A stretch of 64,000 nucleotides of DNA from Ecdyonurus torrentis (lineage: Eukaryota; Arthropoda; Insecta; Ephemeroptera; Heptageniidae): contig OX439131.1 of the NCBI GenBank assembly GCA_949318235.1, forward strand, positions 28,292,489-28,356,488, given 5' to 3'. Made by a program: the position numbers and the translations under genes. The notes under the pieces are model-generated. The model saw only the letters and a program-made list of their open reading frames with translations, had not been told where the DNA came from and made no database searches. Below are positions 13,201 through 23,953 of the stretch, piece after piece; the first letter of the stretch is position 1, and the number at the start of each line of letters is the position of its first letter.

Positions 13201-16015
13201 GTAACTCGACTAGCGGCCATAATCTTAACATTGCAGATGCTCGGCGGCGGAAAGTGTAGATAGTCGTTTGGTCATCTGGAAAGTGTAGATGCTCGCTTTT
13301 GACGAGGAGGCATCGATATGTCTAATGTTACAATTTCCAGTAAATAACAATCATACTATCATAGATTACGATTTTTCTTTTTATAACTCCCACGAAAAAT
13401 CAACTTTGTGATAATTGACAATTAAAAGTGTTTTATAGAAAAACACATAGAATATGAAAAATTGGGAAACTATCTCCCATTCCCCAATTTTTCCTAGTAT
13501 ATGCCTATCTGTTTTCCTATCTAATCTTTTAACTATCAATTCAACATGTAAATTTCAAATCATTTGCCTGGGGTTTTCTAATTTATTTTCTAGCCAAGTG
13601 TCATACACAGGGCTTGTAAATTTGACGTCTATCAATAGATCTTGAAGGAAATTTAGTTATGAGAATTGGCACCTTTCATCTAAGAAAGCATACTGCTCAC
13701 TTATGGAGATATCAACAGACTGAGCTGCTCTAATATAAGCATATTGACACTTTCCTATGTGACGTTATTGATGGATACTGAAGCATGCATCTGCAAGTAT
13801 CCATCATTTTGTTGGATAACAAAGTATAGAAAGCTGAGAGTTGCTAGTTTTACCCATCAGCGCCGGTCAGTTTTAAATCTATGTGAATATAAAGGGCCCA
13901 TTTCTTTATATTACTGTAACTTTGTCAGTTGATGAATATCAAATATGCATGCCATGTCAATAAAACTTTACTGTTCTAATAATTATAATGCCAAAATTTT
14001 CCCTTGGTTCTTGTATTTGGATCAATAGAATAATTTTTAAATATTAAAGCCGTAGAGCACCTTGAACAAAAAAAAAAAAAAAAAACTTGTCTAATATCCT
14101 AACATACCTAAATATCAATGTTGATGTAGACGGAGTCATTGATTTCCAATTTATTTTCCATTCAAAAAATGGCAGCTGCGGGTTTACGACATCACAGCTT
14201 GCCTGTTTAGACACGCATGGACTAATGAGCTGTGACATCATACTTCCGCAGCTGCCATTTTGTGAATTGAAAATAAATTAGAAGTCAATGACTCTGGCCA
14301 AATCTACATTGATATTTGTTTTTTGATCAAGTTGTTCTACACCTTTCATATTAATATAATACATAATTTAATACATAGAGTACTGTAATAAATTAAGTAT
14401 CAGTACATCAATGCAATATTACCATTGCCATAGTGCTTTACACTTGTAATTTGGAAGATAGTTCCATCATCAGACCTGTCAAGTATTGCGGTTTGAGATT
14501 CTTTAGCACGAAATCCTTTGGAGTTACTTGTTGTGTGCTTCAGTGGGGTAATATCTTTGTGAATATAGAACAGAAAAATATATAATCAAATCATCCGTGC
14601 AAAACATTAAATAATACAATTATGTACACTCCTGGACAACATATACTTAACATCAAAGACAATGTCACTTTCTAAAGAATTCATTCATGATTTTCAGAGT
14701 ATTTGGCAACGCTGCTTTTACTTCACAATGTATTTTTACCCTTTTCTTTAGGAAGCGGTATCATCTTCAATGTTAAGTGAATGTTGTTCGGGCTTTACAT
14801 TATGTGAAAAATCAAGGAAAATATGGATATGATAAATAAAAAAATTAATGATAGAGATAACAGCAAGGGGCTTGTCATAATGAGATGTCTTATAGTTTGG
14901 TGTATATCTTGCTAGGAAAGAGATTAGCAAGCAAGATTGTGCTAGCAAGATTTTTACTAATTCACTACAATAAGGCCTACAATACGGTTCTTCTTTCCTT
15001 TTTGTTTAATTTAATCACTCTACACACGACCACAATAAGAATTTTTACCAGTCAGAAACTTGCGCTAAATCTGCAATGTTATTCTTATGTCAAAATCACG
15101 AGCTGGATTTACATACATACATAAATATCGTGACGCTATCATCCCTCTCGGGGTAAGCCAACAACACAGATGTTTTATCCTGACCCAGTGATAGACCTCC
15201 ACAACTTCTGGATTTAAATGGTAAAATATCTTATCGCGATCTTGTGTACATTATGTGTTACAAGTTACAACAGTCAACTGGGGTGACTTTGAACACCCAA
15301 TTATCTCTGTCTTGGGACCTCATTTTAGAAATTTGAAGAATCTTACTATTGATCAAATTTGTTTTTGATCTTAATGACATGTTTTAAAATTTTGAAATGA
15401 GTGCCCAAAGTAGAGATAAGTGGGTGTTCAAAGTCAGCCCGGGCGTTCAATGTCACCCCGGTTGAGTGTAGTTACAATTTCTTTATCTAATTTTTTTCTA
15501 TGCACTTTATTTGCTTCATTAAAAAAAGCTTAGTTATTAACAATTCAATAGGAATGTAAATCATGCTCATATAAGTAAAAAACTAAATATTGATACCAAT
15601 GTCCCTTACATGTCTTCCAACATTTGGCTTTATTTGTTCACTTGGGTCTCTTATAAAATAATTGGAAACAAGAGCCTCCACTTTTTTAAATTAAAAGCAA
15701 AATTAACTAAAAGCAATTTGTGATGTAATTTCTAATTAAACTGAAGATAAAAAAAATTACAACAATAATACATGATATAAACACAGTAAAAACTTGGAAT
15801 ACTTGAACACAAGTACACAGACAGTAGTTTTAATTAAGTTGAAACTAAATTAAATAGTCCCTAGTTGAAGCTCTACATTTTTAATTTTTACCTAGTTGGA
15901 AGACATTAAGGGCATTGCATAGTACAATATTAAATATATTTAAAAATAACCATTACACATAATATGTAAGTTAAGGTGCAAACTCATTCCTTTTCTCCCC
16001 CCCCCCCCCCCCTTT

Positions 16016-16080
<65 letters not shown>

Positions 16081-17360
16081 TTTTTTTCTTTTTTTTGTCA
16101 AACTTTGTGCAGAAAATAGCTAATTACCATTTATTTAAATGAAAATAATTATTTTGAAACAAAAAGTTGCAGCAAAAATAAAATAAAAATGAAAAAAACT
16201 ATAGGGGTGGTGGTGGTGAATTCACCTGCATAATATTATTATGTACTTACAAAGTATACTGCAATTTTCTCCTCTGGCAGACAATAAGATTTTCCTTCCA
16301 TCTACAACCACACAGGAAATATTACCCCCATTGTAATACCAATTGTAGTCCTATAACAAAGATATTACAATAAATATATTATAGACCAGATCTCATTTAA
16401 GTACACTGGATTCAGATAATATATTTTACAACTCAAACCAAGCACATGTTTTCCTCATAAGAATAATATAACATTGCAAATGTAGCGTTAGTTTTTGAAT
16501 GGTAAAATATATTATCAAAATGGTGGGTGTGTACATTCAAGAGTTGTGGGGAGGGAAGGTGGGAAACTTGATTAAAATAAACAAAATAAGAATTCATTTG
16601 CTTTTAGATGTTCAATTTTTGTATTAATATTAAGTTTGAAAATATCAAGAAAATGCTGTTTATATTACTTATTAACCGATGTACAGCTCTGGCCAAAAGT
16701 TCCCGAACGATTTGCATAGGCAACCGGCAAAGCCACTATGTTATCTTTATGAAAAAACGCAGCGGCCGCCGCTGCCCCGTTCGGGAACTTTTGGCCAGAG
16801 CTGTACATTATCAAAGAAAAGAATACGAACCAATAAGTGCCTTACCACAATGAAGTTCATAGCTACGTGAAGATATTGATGTCATAGTTAACACAAATAT
16901 TTATATTGACATCTGAATCAATGTAAATATTTGTGTTAACTTTGCCACCAAGAGCTTGTTGGTTTGTCCTATGCTTTTCTTTGATAATAATAAAACTGAA
17001 ATGGTTTTTATTTCTTAAATAATTATTATTAACTGGCATAATTAAGGAAAAATCAAATTTGCCTAGGAAAGAAATATTAATGTAGTAAAAAAACACACAC
17101 ACATAGATTATGAAAAATTGGAGAATGGAACATTGACAGAGACAAACCTGTTAGAGAACATTATTTCTAACCCAGATAGAAATCAACACAGTGCATACTT
17201 AACTCTCAGAGTATGAACAGTTAATTTTTCATCACATGTATTTTTTCTATCACAGATATTATGGGAAATAAACCATCACAGTTATGTATGATAAATTTGA
17301 AAGGAAGGGATAGTTGAAACTAACAAGGGCTTTATAATAGTGAAGAATGATTTAAAGTTA

Positions 17361-17409
<49 letters not shown>

Positions 17410-18657
17410 TACATTAGCACAGAGATATAATATTTACATTGGTAGCTTTTGGCACAATACGTCCCTTTCCTTTCAATTCTATCATATTCAGCTGCTTTGG
17501 CTTATTTTACTTTTTTTTTTCTTTTGTCTGATGTATTTAAATCATTATTTTAGTATACATACACTTGTAAAATTAGGATCCACATCTTCTTCAAAACAAG
17601 AAGCTAATCTGGCAACAACACGAGGTACAATGATGTGTGTTTTTTTCTCTAAAGCAAGCATTGCCAATGCATTTCTTGTATCCCTTACCACTGAAATCAT
17701 ATCAGGAATATTAGTTCAGATTGGTGTATCTTTAATGATACTGTACACAGTAATAATTAAAAGATAGATAGAAACACATAAAAAAAGAGAGGTAAAAGAT
17801 TTTTGGGGAATGGGAGATAATGAGCTTTGTTAGTTCAGGGACCCCGCAAAAGAGAGAGAAAAATATTCAAACCCAGGCCGAAATATGACACATAGTGCAT
17901 CGTATGCACGGTGGTATGAACTAGAAGCTCGTAAGCAAATAGAGATTAGTTAATTAATTAGAGGGTTTTTTGGCTTACAAAAGTAAATTAATTAGCAAAA
18001 ACCCTCTAATTAATTAACTAATCTCTATTTGCTTACGAGCTTCTAGTTCATACCAACGTGCATACGATGCACTATGTGTCATATTTCGGCCTGGGTTTGA
18101 ATATTTTTCTCTCTCTTTTGTGGGGTCCCTGAACTAACAAAGCTCATTATCTCCCATTCCCCAAAAATCTTTTACCTCTCTTTTTTTTTATGTGTTTCTA
18201 TCTATCTTTTAATTATCAACCTATCGCAAAGTCGATTTTTTCCTAATTATATATTTGTACACAGTAATAATATTCATAATATGTAGCCTCTACAAGAAGC
18301 TTTTCATTTCCATCATATTACAATATTTTATTTGAAGTTGTCACAACGAGAGCAGTTCCCATCTGCTAGTTCTGCTGCTAACTACATAAGTGACAGCTTC
18401 AGATGAAATGTTGCAATGCGATAAAGAAATTGCTATATTTTTAGTAACAATATTGTGATAAAAACAGTTTTATAACATAATCTAACAATGAATTACTCAC
18501 ATAGAGGCTCGGTAAATATGAAAACTACATTCATCTATAGAATACTTGATTCAGGAAAGAAATCAACTCTGCGATAATTTTCATTAAAAAAATAATAATA
18601 ACGATAATAGAATTACACATGGATTTGAAAATTTGAGAATTGGGAAAGTGGGCTGTT

Positions 18658-18722
<65 letters not shown>

Positions 18723-19265
18723 TATGAATGACATCATCATTTTTCTATAAACTTACCTTCTTCTGACCTTTTTAATTTTCCTTTGCTCCATTTTCTCATT
18801 GATAAGACAATGGATTTCTGAAGTTGGAGCTTCTTTTCCACAAGAAAATTAGCTGGATCTTGGCCCCTCGCAACTGCAAATAGTTAAGAACATTACTGAA
18901 TTTAATATTTGAATGAAGCTGTGACAGATGTTATCATGTATGTTATTACCTTGCTTTGGTGTACTTAGAGCATCAAATACTGGAAGCAGTAAGGATGCAC
19001 GATATGGAAACTCGGTGAATAATTTAAATAGCTTTTGACACACAGTGAGAGATTTATCAGAATAAAGTTTTGGATCAAAGTATAGGTATGGGTTACTATT
19101 TAAGTTACCCACGCAATAGTGATTGCTTTCATTGAAGAAGTTCATTGGAACTTTCCTTTTAAATTTCCGAGAATTTGACTTATCCTCATGATGATGTGAC
19201 AAATCTAATAAATTAGTATTGTCCAAATCTAATATATTAGTATCCACTGCTTCGTCCTCATCCAT
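7914..19265 (-). CDS. TAF1C: TAF1C, TBP-associated factor of RNA polymerase I (SL1 subunit)
   Basis: Nine coding exons on the minus strand: 19265-18950, 18873-18757, 17690-17563, 16350-16251, 14554-14423, 12553-12355, 11092-10957, 9737-9062, 8413-7914. All junctions are GT-AG, phases agree throughout, and the sum is 2304 nt (767 aa plus stop). Family hallmarks: SSWQW followed by an MIDLR strand (vertebrate SSWRW...MLD), a DTLQYIASNHQLFSMD strand resembling the vertebrate YLVDERLPL segment, TAAGDVFCQRI (vertebrate SAAGDVFYQQL) and a basic C-terminus KRRRTDGF (vertebrate KKPRMGF). The middle looks like a WD40-type beta-propeller. Known role: SL1 places TBP at the rDNA promoter and recruits Pol I. 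The start is the first ATG after an acceptor at 19275/19274, so an upstream noncoding exon is expected but not located. Introns are crowded with inverted-repeat elements. Confidence 0.93.
8554..8790. mobile_element. MITE with TA target duplication (TAF1C intron 8)
   Basis: Terminal inverted repeats CATATTGCCCTTGTTGCATC and the complement of CATATCGCCCTTGTTGCGTC, flanked by TA on both sides. The subterminal motif AAAGGGC recurs. Noncoding. Confidence 0.75.
9910..10027. mobile_element. Foldback-1, right arm only
   Basis: Matches the right arm of the 7502-7858 copy: CAATGTGTTAG, then GTGCTACCAAGATTTTCATC, GGTAAGGCCCTTGCTGG and TCCTATCCTTTTCTTTCAA. No left arm is present. It lies in TAF1C intron 7. 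Confidence 0.7.
10070..10617. mobile_element. Inverted-repeat element with internal (CT)n
   Basis: Left end ATGGTATAAGGAGAGATGGT continues to CACTCCTATGCT; the right end is its complement with few differences (AGCATAGGAGTGCAACTACC, then ATCTATCCTTATATCATG). About 40-bp arms enclose a (CT)n block and AT-rich filler. It appears to split a Foldback-1 copy whose right arm continues at 10640. Confidence 0.65.
10138..10222. repeat. (CT)n microsatellite
   Basis: About 85 bp of pure CT dinucleotide inside the preceding element. Confidence 0.95.
10640..10815. mobile_element. Foldback-1, right arm only
   Basis: CTGTGCTAGAAAGATTTTGC, then AATAAGGCTCTTG, then a T-rich expansion (about 10719-10750) and the terminal ATTATCAAGCCTAACTGTTA. 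Diverged copy in TAF1C intron 7; a further internal scrap (AACTCCAAGAAAGATGGAGT) is at about 10849. Confidence 0.55.
11301..11487. mobile_element. MITE, 'GGCGTAGAACACC' family, copy 2
   Basis: Starts AAAGGCGTAGAACACCTTGA and ends with its near-complement TCAAGGTGTTCTACACCTTT. Long arms pair (TAACAAACCTGAAAATCAAC with its complement). A shorter version of the copies at 3173 and 14046. Lies in TAF1C intron 6. Confidence 0.8.
11498..11774. mobile_element. Foldback-1 element, copy e
   Basis: Begins ATAAAACATCACGGTTAGGT then AAATTTGAAAGAAAAGGATA; the internal AACTCCAAGAGAGATGGAGT is shared with the other copies. The right arm is shortened and ends TTTCTTTCAAATTTATC. Lies in TAF1C intron 6. Confidence 0.7.
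12063..12171. mobile_element. Short foldback element related to Foldback-1
   Basis: Arms ATCAAAGGAAAGACTAGAAA and the complement of ATCAAAGGAAGACTAAGAAA around a roughly 30-bp centre. The ACCAACAAGTGCCTTGCC segment parallels the Foldback-1 ACCAGCAAGGGCCTTACC. Related to 16807-16988. Confidence 0.65.
13118..13318. mobile_element. Palindromic element in TAF1C intron 5
   Basis: Left arm GATGCCTCCGCGTCAAAAGC, then GAGCATCTACACTTTCC; the right arm is its complement (GCTCGCTTTTGACGAGGAGG, then CATC). Each arm carries TCTACACTTTCC twice. GC-rich centre, no coding potential. Confidence 0.7.
14046..14346. mobile_element. MITE, 'GGCGTAGAACACC' family, copy 3
   Basis: Starts AAAGCCGTAGAGCACCTTGA and ends with the near-complement GTTGTTCTACACCTTT. 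The inner arms AATGGCAGCTGCGGG and CCGCAGCTGCCATT pair. A degraded TGACATCA stands where copy 1 has TGACGTCA. Lies in TAF1C intron 5. Confidence 0.75.
15274..15465. mobile_element. Inverted-repeat MITE in TAF1C intron 4
   Basis: Left TCAACTGGGGTGACTTTGAA with ACACCCA, right its complement TGGGTGTTCAAAGTCAGCCC and GTCACCCCGGTTGA. A segment resembling one end (AACCAGGCTGACATTGAAAC) also occurs near 8829 in intron 8. Confidence 0.65.
15597..15917. mobile_element. Short relative of the 22839-23953 transposon
   Basis: Terminal repeats CAATGTCCCTTACATGTC and the complement of CAATGCCCTTAATGTC, continuing TTCCAAC on both sides. These are the same termini as the 1.1 kb element at 22839. About 320 bp, noncoding, in TAF1C intron 4. 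The flanks show no convincing 9-bp duplication. Confidence 0.65.
16018..16074. repeat. (CT)n microsatellite next to a C-run
   Basis: A C homopolymer at about 15999-16012 is followed by about 57 bp of CT dinucleotide. Confidence 0.9.
16415..16516. mobile_element. MITE, 'GATAATATATTTTAC' family, copy 1
   Basis: Ends GATAATATATTTTAC and its exact complement at 16502-16516. About 100 bp. The internal ATAACATTGCAAATGTAG resembles the interior of copies at 29053 and 42119. Lies in TAF1C intron 3. Confidence 0.75.
16684..16803. mobile_element. Tc1/mariner-type MITE, copy 1
   Basis: Terminal repeats CAGCTCTGGCCAAAAGTT with the complement at the right end, flanked by TA at 16682-16683 and 16804-16805. 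The TA duplication and terminus fit the Tc1/mariner superfamily. A second copy is at 48189-48314. Noncoding, in TAF1C intron 3. Confidence 0.85.
16807..16988. mobile_element. Short foldback element related to Foldback-1
   Basis: Ends ATTATCAAAGAAAAG and the complement. Arms contain ACCAATAAGTGCCTTACC and the paired AAGAGCTTGTTGGTTTG. A perfect inner palindrome AACACAAATATTTA...TAAATATTTGTGTT surrounds the loop. It abuts the Tc1-type MITE. Confidence 0.7.
17268..17512. mobile_element. Foldback-1, degraded copy with poly-A
   Basis: Starts AAATAAACCATCACAGTTAT then GATAAATTTGAAAGGAAGGG; ends CCTTTCCTTTCAATTCTATC. The centre is mostly a poly-A run (17365-17407). Lies in TAF1C intron 3, just downstream of exon 3. 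Confidence 0.6.
17753..18216. repeat. Near-perfect 464-bp palindrome (foldback element)
   Basis: Left arm ATAATTAAAAGATAGATAGA runs for more than 200 bp and is matched by its complement ending TCTATCTATCTTTTAATTAT. The centre (about 17970-17995) is a short loop near TTTTGGCTTACAAAAG. Only a few mismatches are visible across the arms. It lies wholly inside TAF1C intron 2, so the pre-mRNA could form a long hairpin. Confidence 0.9.
18660..18719. repeat. (CT)n microsatellite
   Basis: About 60 bp of CT dinucleotide within TAF1C intron 2, close to the donor of exon 2. Confidence 0.95.
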
Positions 19266-19429
19266 TGTATTTAGCTGTAAAAAATAAAATACACAGAGTA
19301 TTAGTTTTTTCTTAGTACCGTATATCAAAAAAGACAAGAAAACAGGGAGTTTACCATTTTAGAGGGGGAACTACAAGAAAAAAAAAAGTTCCAGCATTTT
19401 TCATGTATTATTAACATAAATGGAAAATA

Positions 19430-19828
19430 AAAAAAAGGCTATGAGAAACCAGTAGTAATAGTTGAAACCAGGCCTTACCAAAGTCCCAGAGTGCAAAGTC
19501 CTTAGAGTCCCATAGTTTGTTGAAAATCTTGCTAGCTCAGAGATTAAAAACCAACACATATTGGATAGCTTTTGGAACTAAACTCAAAGAGAAAATAGAA
19601 TGTATTATGCCTTCATAAGTCTTTATAGACTCAGAGAGCAGTTTCTCTTGGTGTTTAGTACCCAAAGCTATCCAATATGTTAGTTTTTAATCTTTGTGCT
19701 AGCAAGATTTTCACCGAACTATAGGACTCTCTTCACTTTAGTAAGAACCTTGCTGTGTGTGTGTGTGTGTTTTTTTCCTATACTTTTAATTTTATCACAC
19801 CTAACTGCGATAGTTTATTTTCCTTAAA
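19430..19828. mobile_element. Foldback-1 element, copy i
   Basis: Left arm GGCTATGAGAAACCAGTAG with an internal disruption; the right arm GTGCTAGCAAGATTTTCACC ends ACCTAACTGCGATAGTTTAT. A (GT)n stretch interrupts the right arm near 19757. Lies just upstream of the TAF1C coding exon 1. Confidence 0.7.
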
Positions 19829-20194
19829 GGGATCCTGGCCTCAAAATACGTTTTTTGGCATTTTTTCGTTAGCATGAGTGTTATAATACATGTAAAATTC
19901 ATTTTCATCAAAGTTCGCTGCAAATTGGGGATATTTAGGGACGAAGTAAAAAAAAGCTGGTAAAGGTGACGTCACCTTTACCACAGGCAAAGGTTTGGCA
20001 AACCTGCACAGTATAAAAATTTAACAATAGTGATTTGAGTTGTGGAAGGGGTTGTAAGACGTGACGTCACAACTCATAGAATTTTTACACAGAACTGCAT
20101 AAGGGTTATTTTTCAGTGTCATTTAGAGGAAAAATGAGCCTTATACAGAAAATTGAATATATAGTTTTGTTTTGCTTGGCACGCGCCTGCATAT

Positions 20195-20561
20195 ATACCT
20201 GACAAAACGACCCCAATTATCTTACGCGTAATGATTTTGATGTTTGCGAAGAAACAGTCACAGTGAATCAAATTTATTTTAGATTTAAGTTTTATTAAAA
20301 ATCATGCATATTTATTTTTTGATCAAAGTTCTAGCAAGATTTTGAACTGCAGTGATTTAAAAGTAATGAGTATTACGTAATGTTTTTTATTTGAATATAT
20401 TGCTTTAAAATGAAACTATAGAACTTCGATCAAAAAAGAAATATGCATGATTTTTAATAAAACTAACATCTAAAATTAATTTGATTCCCTGTGACTGTTT
20501 CTTCGCAAACTATCAAAATCATTGACGCGTAAAAGATAATTGGGGTCGTTTTTTCAGGTAT
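20195..20561. mobile_element. Palindromic element, 'CGACCCCAATTATCTTACGC' family
   Basis: Left ATACCTGACAAAACGACCCC is complemented at the right end by GGGGTCGTTTTTTCAGGTAT. Arms of about 150 bp pair (AAAAATCATGCATATTT, GTCACAG, GCGAAGAAACAG). A half copy is at 59467-59692. The upstream 19829-20190 looks like part of a larger repeat with two TGACGTCA sites (19967, 20062). Confidence 0.75.
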
Positions 20562-20617
20562 CAGGTATTCCCTTCTATTGAAAAACTGCTCTTTGTTTGC
20601 TTATTTTTATACTGCAC

Positions 20618-20620
<3 letters not shown>

Positions 20621-20702
<82 letters not shown>
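20621..20702. repeat. (CT)n microsatellite
   Basis: About 82 bp of pure CT dinucleotide. Confidence 0.95.
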
Positions 20703-20706
<4 letters not shown>

Positions 20707-22838
20707 TCCTTTCCCTCAATTCATAGTTTACGTTTACTTTCCCTCTCATCGTTTACTATAATATTTCTTTCACTGAAGAAGCAACATTGTTGCCATTTAA
20801 AAAATAGAATTAGGCGATTTATTTAAAAAAAAAATTAAAAATTGGGCAAATAATTTTTTTTAGTCACAAATGTATTTTATAATGCATTATGACCACATTA
20901 CACTCGCATTTCTTTAGTTTTGGGAGGACTGGTAACCATGCCAGGAACCCTTTAATGGCTCTATAAATAGAAAGTACGTGTTAAGTACATTTTGTCATTT
21001 TTGTGGACAAGTTATACATGTCATGCACTAGTCCAAGATAGTGGCACTCTTGTATGCATAGTACATAATTATGCCATTATCTGGCTTTGACTATTGTGCC
21101 AGGGTATTAAGGAGAAATTGAGGGGAAGGTCCATGAGCCCAATGTTAATTATATATTTCTTTTCCTGGACATGTCCTGGTATGCCCCACCTCTCTTCTAC
21201 TTTTGCATATTACAGGGTCGGAATGTATTAAAATAAAAAATAAAAAAAGAACTTGGCTAGTATTTTTCCTACAGAACAATGGTTGCTGTCATGTAGTGAT
21301 AAACATTATGGGTGAAAATTATATATGAATAAGCTAGGTATATTCAAGTGCCTTAAATAAATAAATTTATTGATCAGAAGATTACAAATAAATAATTGTA
21401 AATAATGTACACTGGTCCCTAATCTGCATAAAAGATTCCCCATATATATAACATTTGAAGAGTTTAGCCCTTCGGTCAGATTTATTCATGACCACTGGGA
21501 CCAGTGTATATAAGTCATAAATATGATACAATGTATGATGGTTTATGTCGTAGGGTATGGCTGATGAATTCATGATATATATCATCTTAGTAAACCATAC
21601 AAAACATATGGGATGTGTTCACACTAGGTCAACCTGAGTTGGTTATAAAATCGTACACCACTGCTACTTCAACTAACACTTATTTTAGAACAAACTTGCA
21701 TAACAACCCTCTGTAAATAATCTAATAATAAAATATTAAATTAATAATATACTTGCTGTTACATTGCATTGCGAAAGAGCATGAATGAGCTGTACAATAA
21801 ATGCATATACTATGCATATTAGGTAGTGCGGGTACAGGCTCACCAAGCACAAGAGAGTCTCGACTCTTTTGCCAAGGCAAGAGCCTACCTATTAATTATC
21901 ATCTTATTGTAAATATTATCAATGTACCGGTATAGTACACTAATGCTATATGGTTTATTGTGATTATCATTTATTTATCTCCACATTTATCTACAGTACA
22001 TCGATAGCCCACAGTAACATAGAACAATATGTAATGGAATTCAGTCTGTTCCAGACATGAAGATTCCGACCACTTCTCAACACCATGTAACGACCCTCCG
22101 TGGTGCATTCACATAACGTAATAAAACTGCAACCATGCAGTAATGGGATATAAAATAATCATGCTCTGCACAGTGATGAACAGAGACGGCCAGTGCTCAC
22201 CCAGCAATTGATGTGTTCTATAAACAATGCTACTATCAATAAATATAATTGCAACACTATGGAAGCCTGTAAGTTTCTTTCAAGATTATGTTACCCTTGG
22301 CTCAATTATTGTAAAATTCATAATATGAAGTAGCTTTTGTCACTTGAGTGTGACGCACAATAAGGGTCATAAAAATAACAATCATATATGTATTATATAT
22401 GTAAAAAAGTATGCGTAAGACAAGACACCACCCTAATCCCTTCCAACTACAAACAAGTCTTCCAACTCCCTATACGCAAGCGGCCCAGCGCGTATTTCCT
22501 AAAAATCAGGAGTGTTCGTCGTCCTCGCATCACACACACGAGTCAATAATCATGTGTAATTTACATATATAATTATCATAAATAATACAAAAGATTATAT
22601 GTTTTAGTTTAACTTTGATTCATAATTATCTGTATAATTACCTTTAATTAAAGAAGCCTTTAAAAATTATATGCTGCTACAACATCAGTGTAAATATTTA
22701 CGTTTCCAAACCAAACGCATGGTCAATTGCGCATGGTATTTTTTTACCACCTGTACTTATCGATAGTGTTTTGTTTAGCGCGAAAAGTTACCTTTTCAAA
22801 ACTTTTGTTCGACTCACTCGATCGCACCGCGGCACACA
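20703..22838. other. Intergenic, probable TAF1C upstream region
   Basis: No coding sequence seen. It holds one TA-flanked MITE (21410-21506), a few short hairpins near 21850 and, at 22758-22765, the palindrome TATCGATA, which matches the DRE element of fly housekeeping promoters. If TAF1C has a distant noncoding first exon it may lie here; I cannot place a donor with confidence. Confidence 0.4.
21410..21506. mobile_element. 97-bp MITE with TA target duplication
   Basis: Ends CACTGGTCCC and GGGACCAGTG, each flanked by TA (21408-21409, 21507-21508). Noncoding. Confidence 0.65.
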
Positions 22839-23953
22839 CAATGTCCCTTACATGTCTTCCAACTCTATAGCCACAATTTTTAGACAAGAGTTTTAAGAAT
22901 CGATGCTAGCGCACGGATGGCAGCAAAATGAACTACTAAGCCAAAGTAACGCAAAGCTACGTATTTCAGGTTAGCAATGCATCTTTTAGTGACGTCACAC
23001 TCACATATGCGTAATGTTTGTGTGTGAATCTTAAACCTTGGAAAGTAATTATATGAAGAGTTGTGCAAATTTTAAGGGAAATAAGTTAAAATAATAAATA
23101 AATTAATTTTCAAGGGAATAATTTAAGCCTTTAAAATATTTCTTTTTGTCATTTGTGCTCCTTGCTCTTGTTATGAATAGAAAATCAACTTCCCAACACA
23201 TTTTTGTGTCCGGAAAGGGTTGGGAAAGCTTTGGGAAAGGAGGCGCTAATTTGCATTCGTAATTTGCATGAAAAAAATTATTTTTTGTGTTAGTTTATTG
23301 CTTTATTGATTTCTATGTATACATAACAGAAAAATTATGTAAAAAGGGTTTAAAAAATTACCATGGTGGGATTCGAACCCAGGACCCTGCGAGTAGAAGT
23401 ACTCGCTTTAACCAATTCTGCCATTAAAGCTCTTAAGAAATGGAGATGTAAAACATTAATTTATCTTTTTATTTACAATTTATCATCGTTTGCATCCATT
23501 TTAAGAAATAAACAATAAATACATATAAATAGGATATTTATATAATTAGCATTTATAATTAATAAATAAGGTAAAATTTTAATTAAAAAAATGAATAATT
23601 TTTACACAAAAATTGGAATATTTTTAATTTTTGTGCCAAATAAAATTTTGGGCAATGTCAAGGAAAGGATTCGGCATTTCCCAATCTTTGCCCAAAGATT
23701 GCCGAGTTCCCACGGAAAACTTTCTGGTACCTGGGGTATTTTGTTTTGTATACAAGTACTCCAAAGTGCCCTTTTTTCCTTTAAACCTGTTTAAAACTTC
23801 GCGGATATAATACGATAAATCCTAGTAGCTAGTAGTTATTGGCTGCCGGTGGCGCGCTGCTATAGTAGTTTTGCGCATGCGCAGATAACGTTTTCTTGTC
23901 CAAAATTGTCGACAAATTTTATACAGGAGTCGGATGACATGTAAGGGACATTG
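22839..23953. mobile_element. 1.1-kb DNA transposon with 9-bp target duplication
   Basis: Perfect 17-bp terminal inverted repeats CAATGTCCCTTACATGT, extending imperfectly to about 27 bp. Flanked by the exact direct repeat CGGCACACA at 22830-22838 and 23954-23962. A 9-bp duplication is typical of Mutator-like elements; that assignment is inference. No transposase frame remains. It contains a tRNA-like segment (minus strand, 23361-23434), a TGACGTCA at 22990 and GC-rich sequence near both ends. A shorter relative is at 15597-15917. Confidence 0.88.
23361..23434 (-). pseudogene. tRNA-like sequence inside the transposon
   Basis: On the minus strand, A-box-like TGGCAGAATTGGTTAAAGCG and B-box GGGTTCGAATCCC are correctly spaced. 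The region between them forms a 6-bp anticodon-type stem (GCGAGT/ACTCGC) with a 6-nt loop. The T stem pairs 4 bp and the acceptor arm does not close. This fits a tRNA pseudogene or SINE head with Pol III promoter boxes, not a working tRNA. Confidence 0.6.

Noticed and set aside
23361..23434. Functional tRNA gene
   Set aside because: Acceptor arm does not pair, the anticodon loop has six bases and the T stem is short; better described as a tRNA-derived pseudo-sequence.
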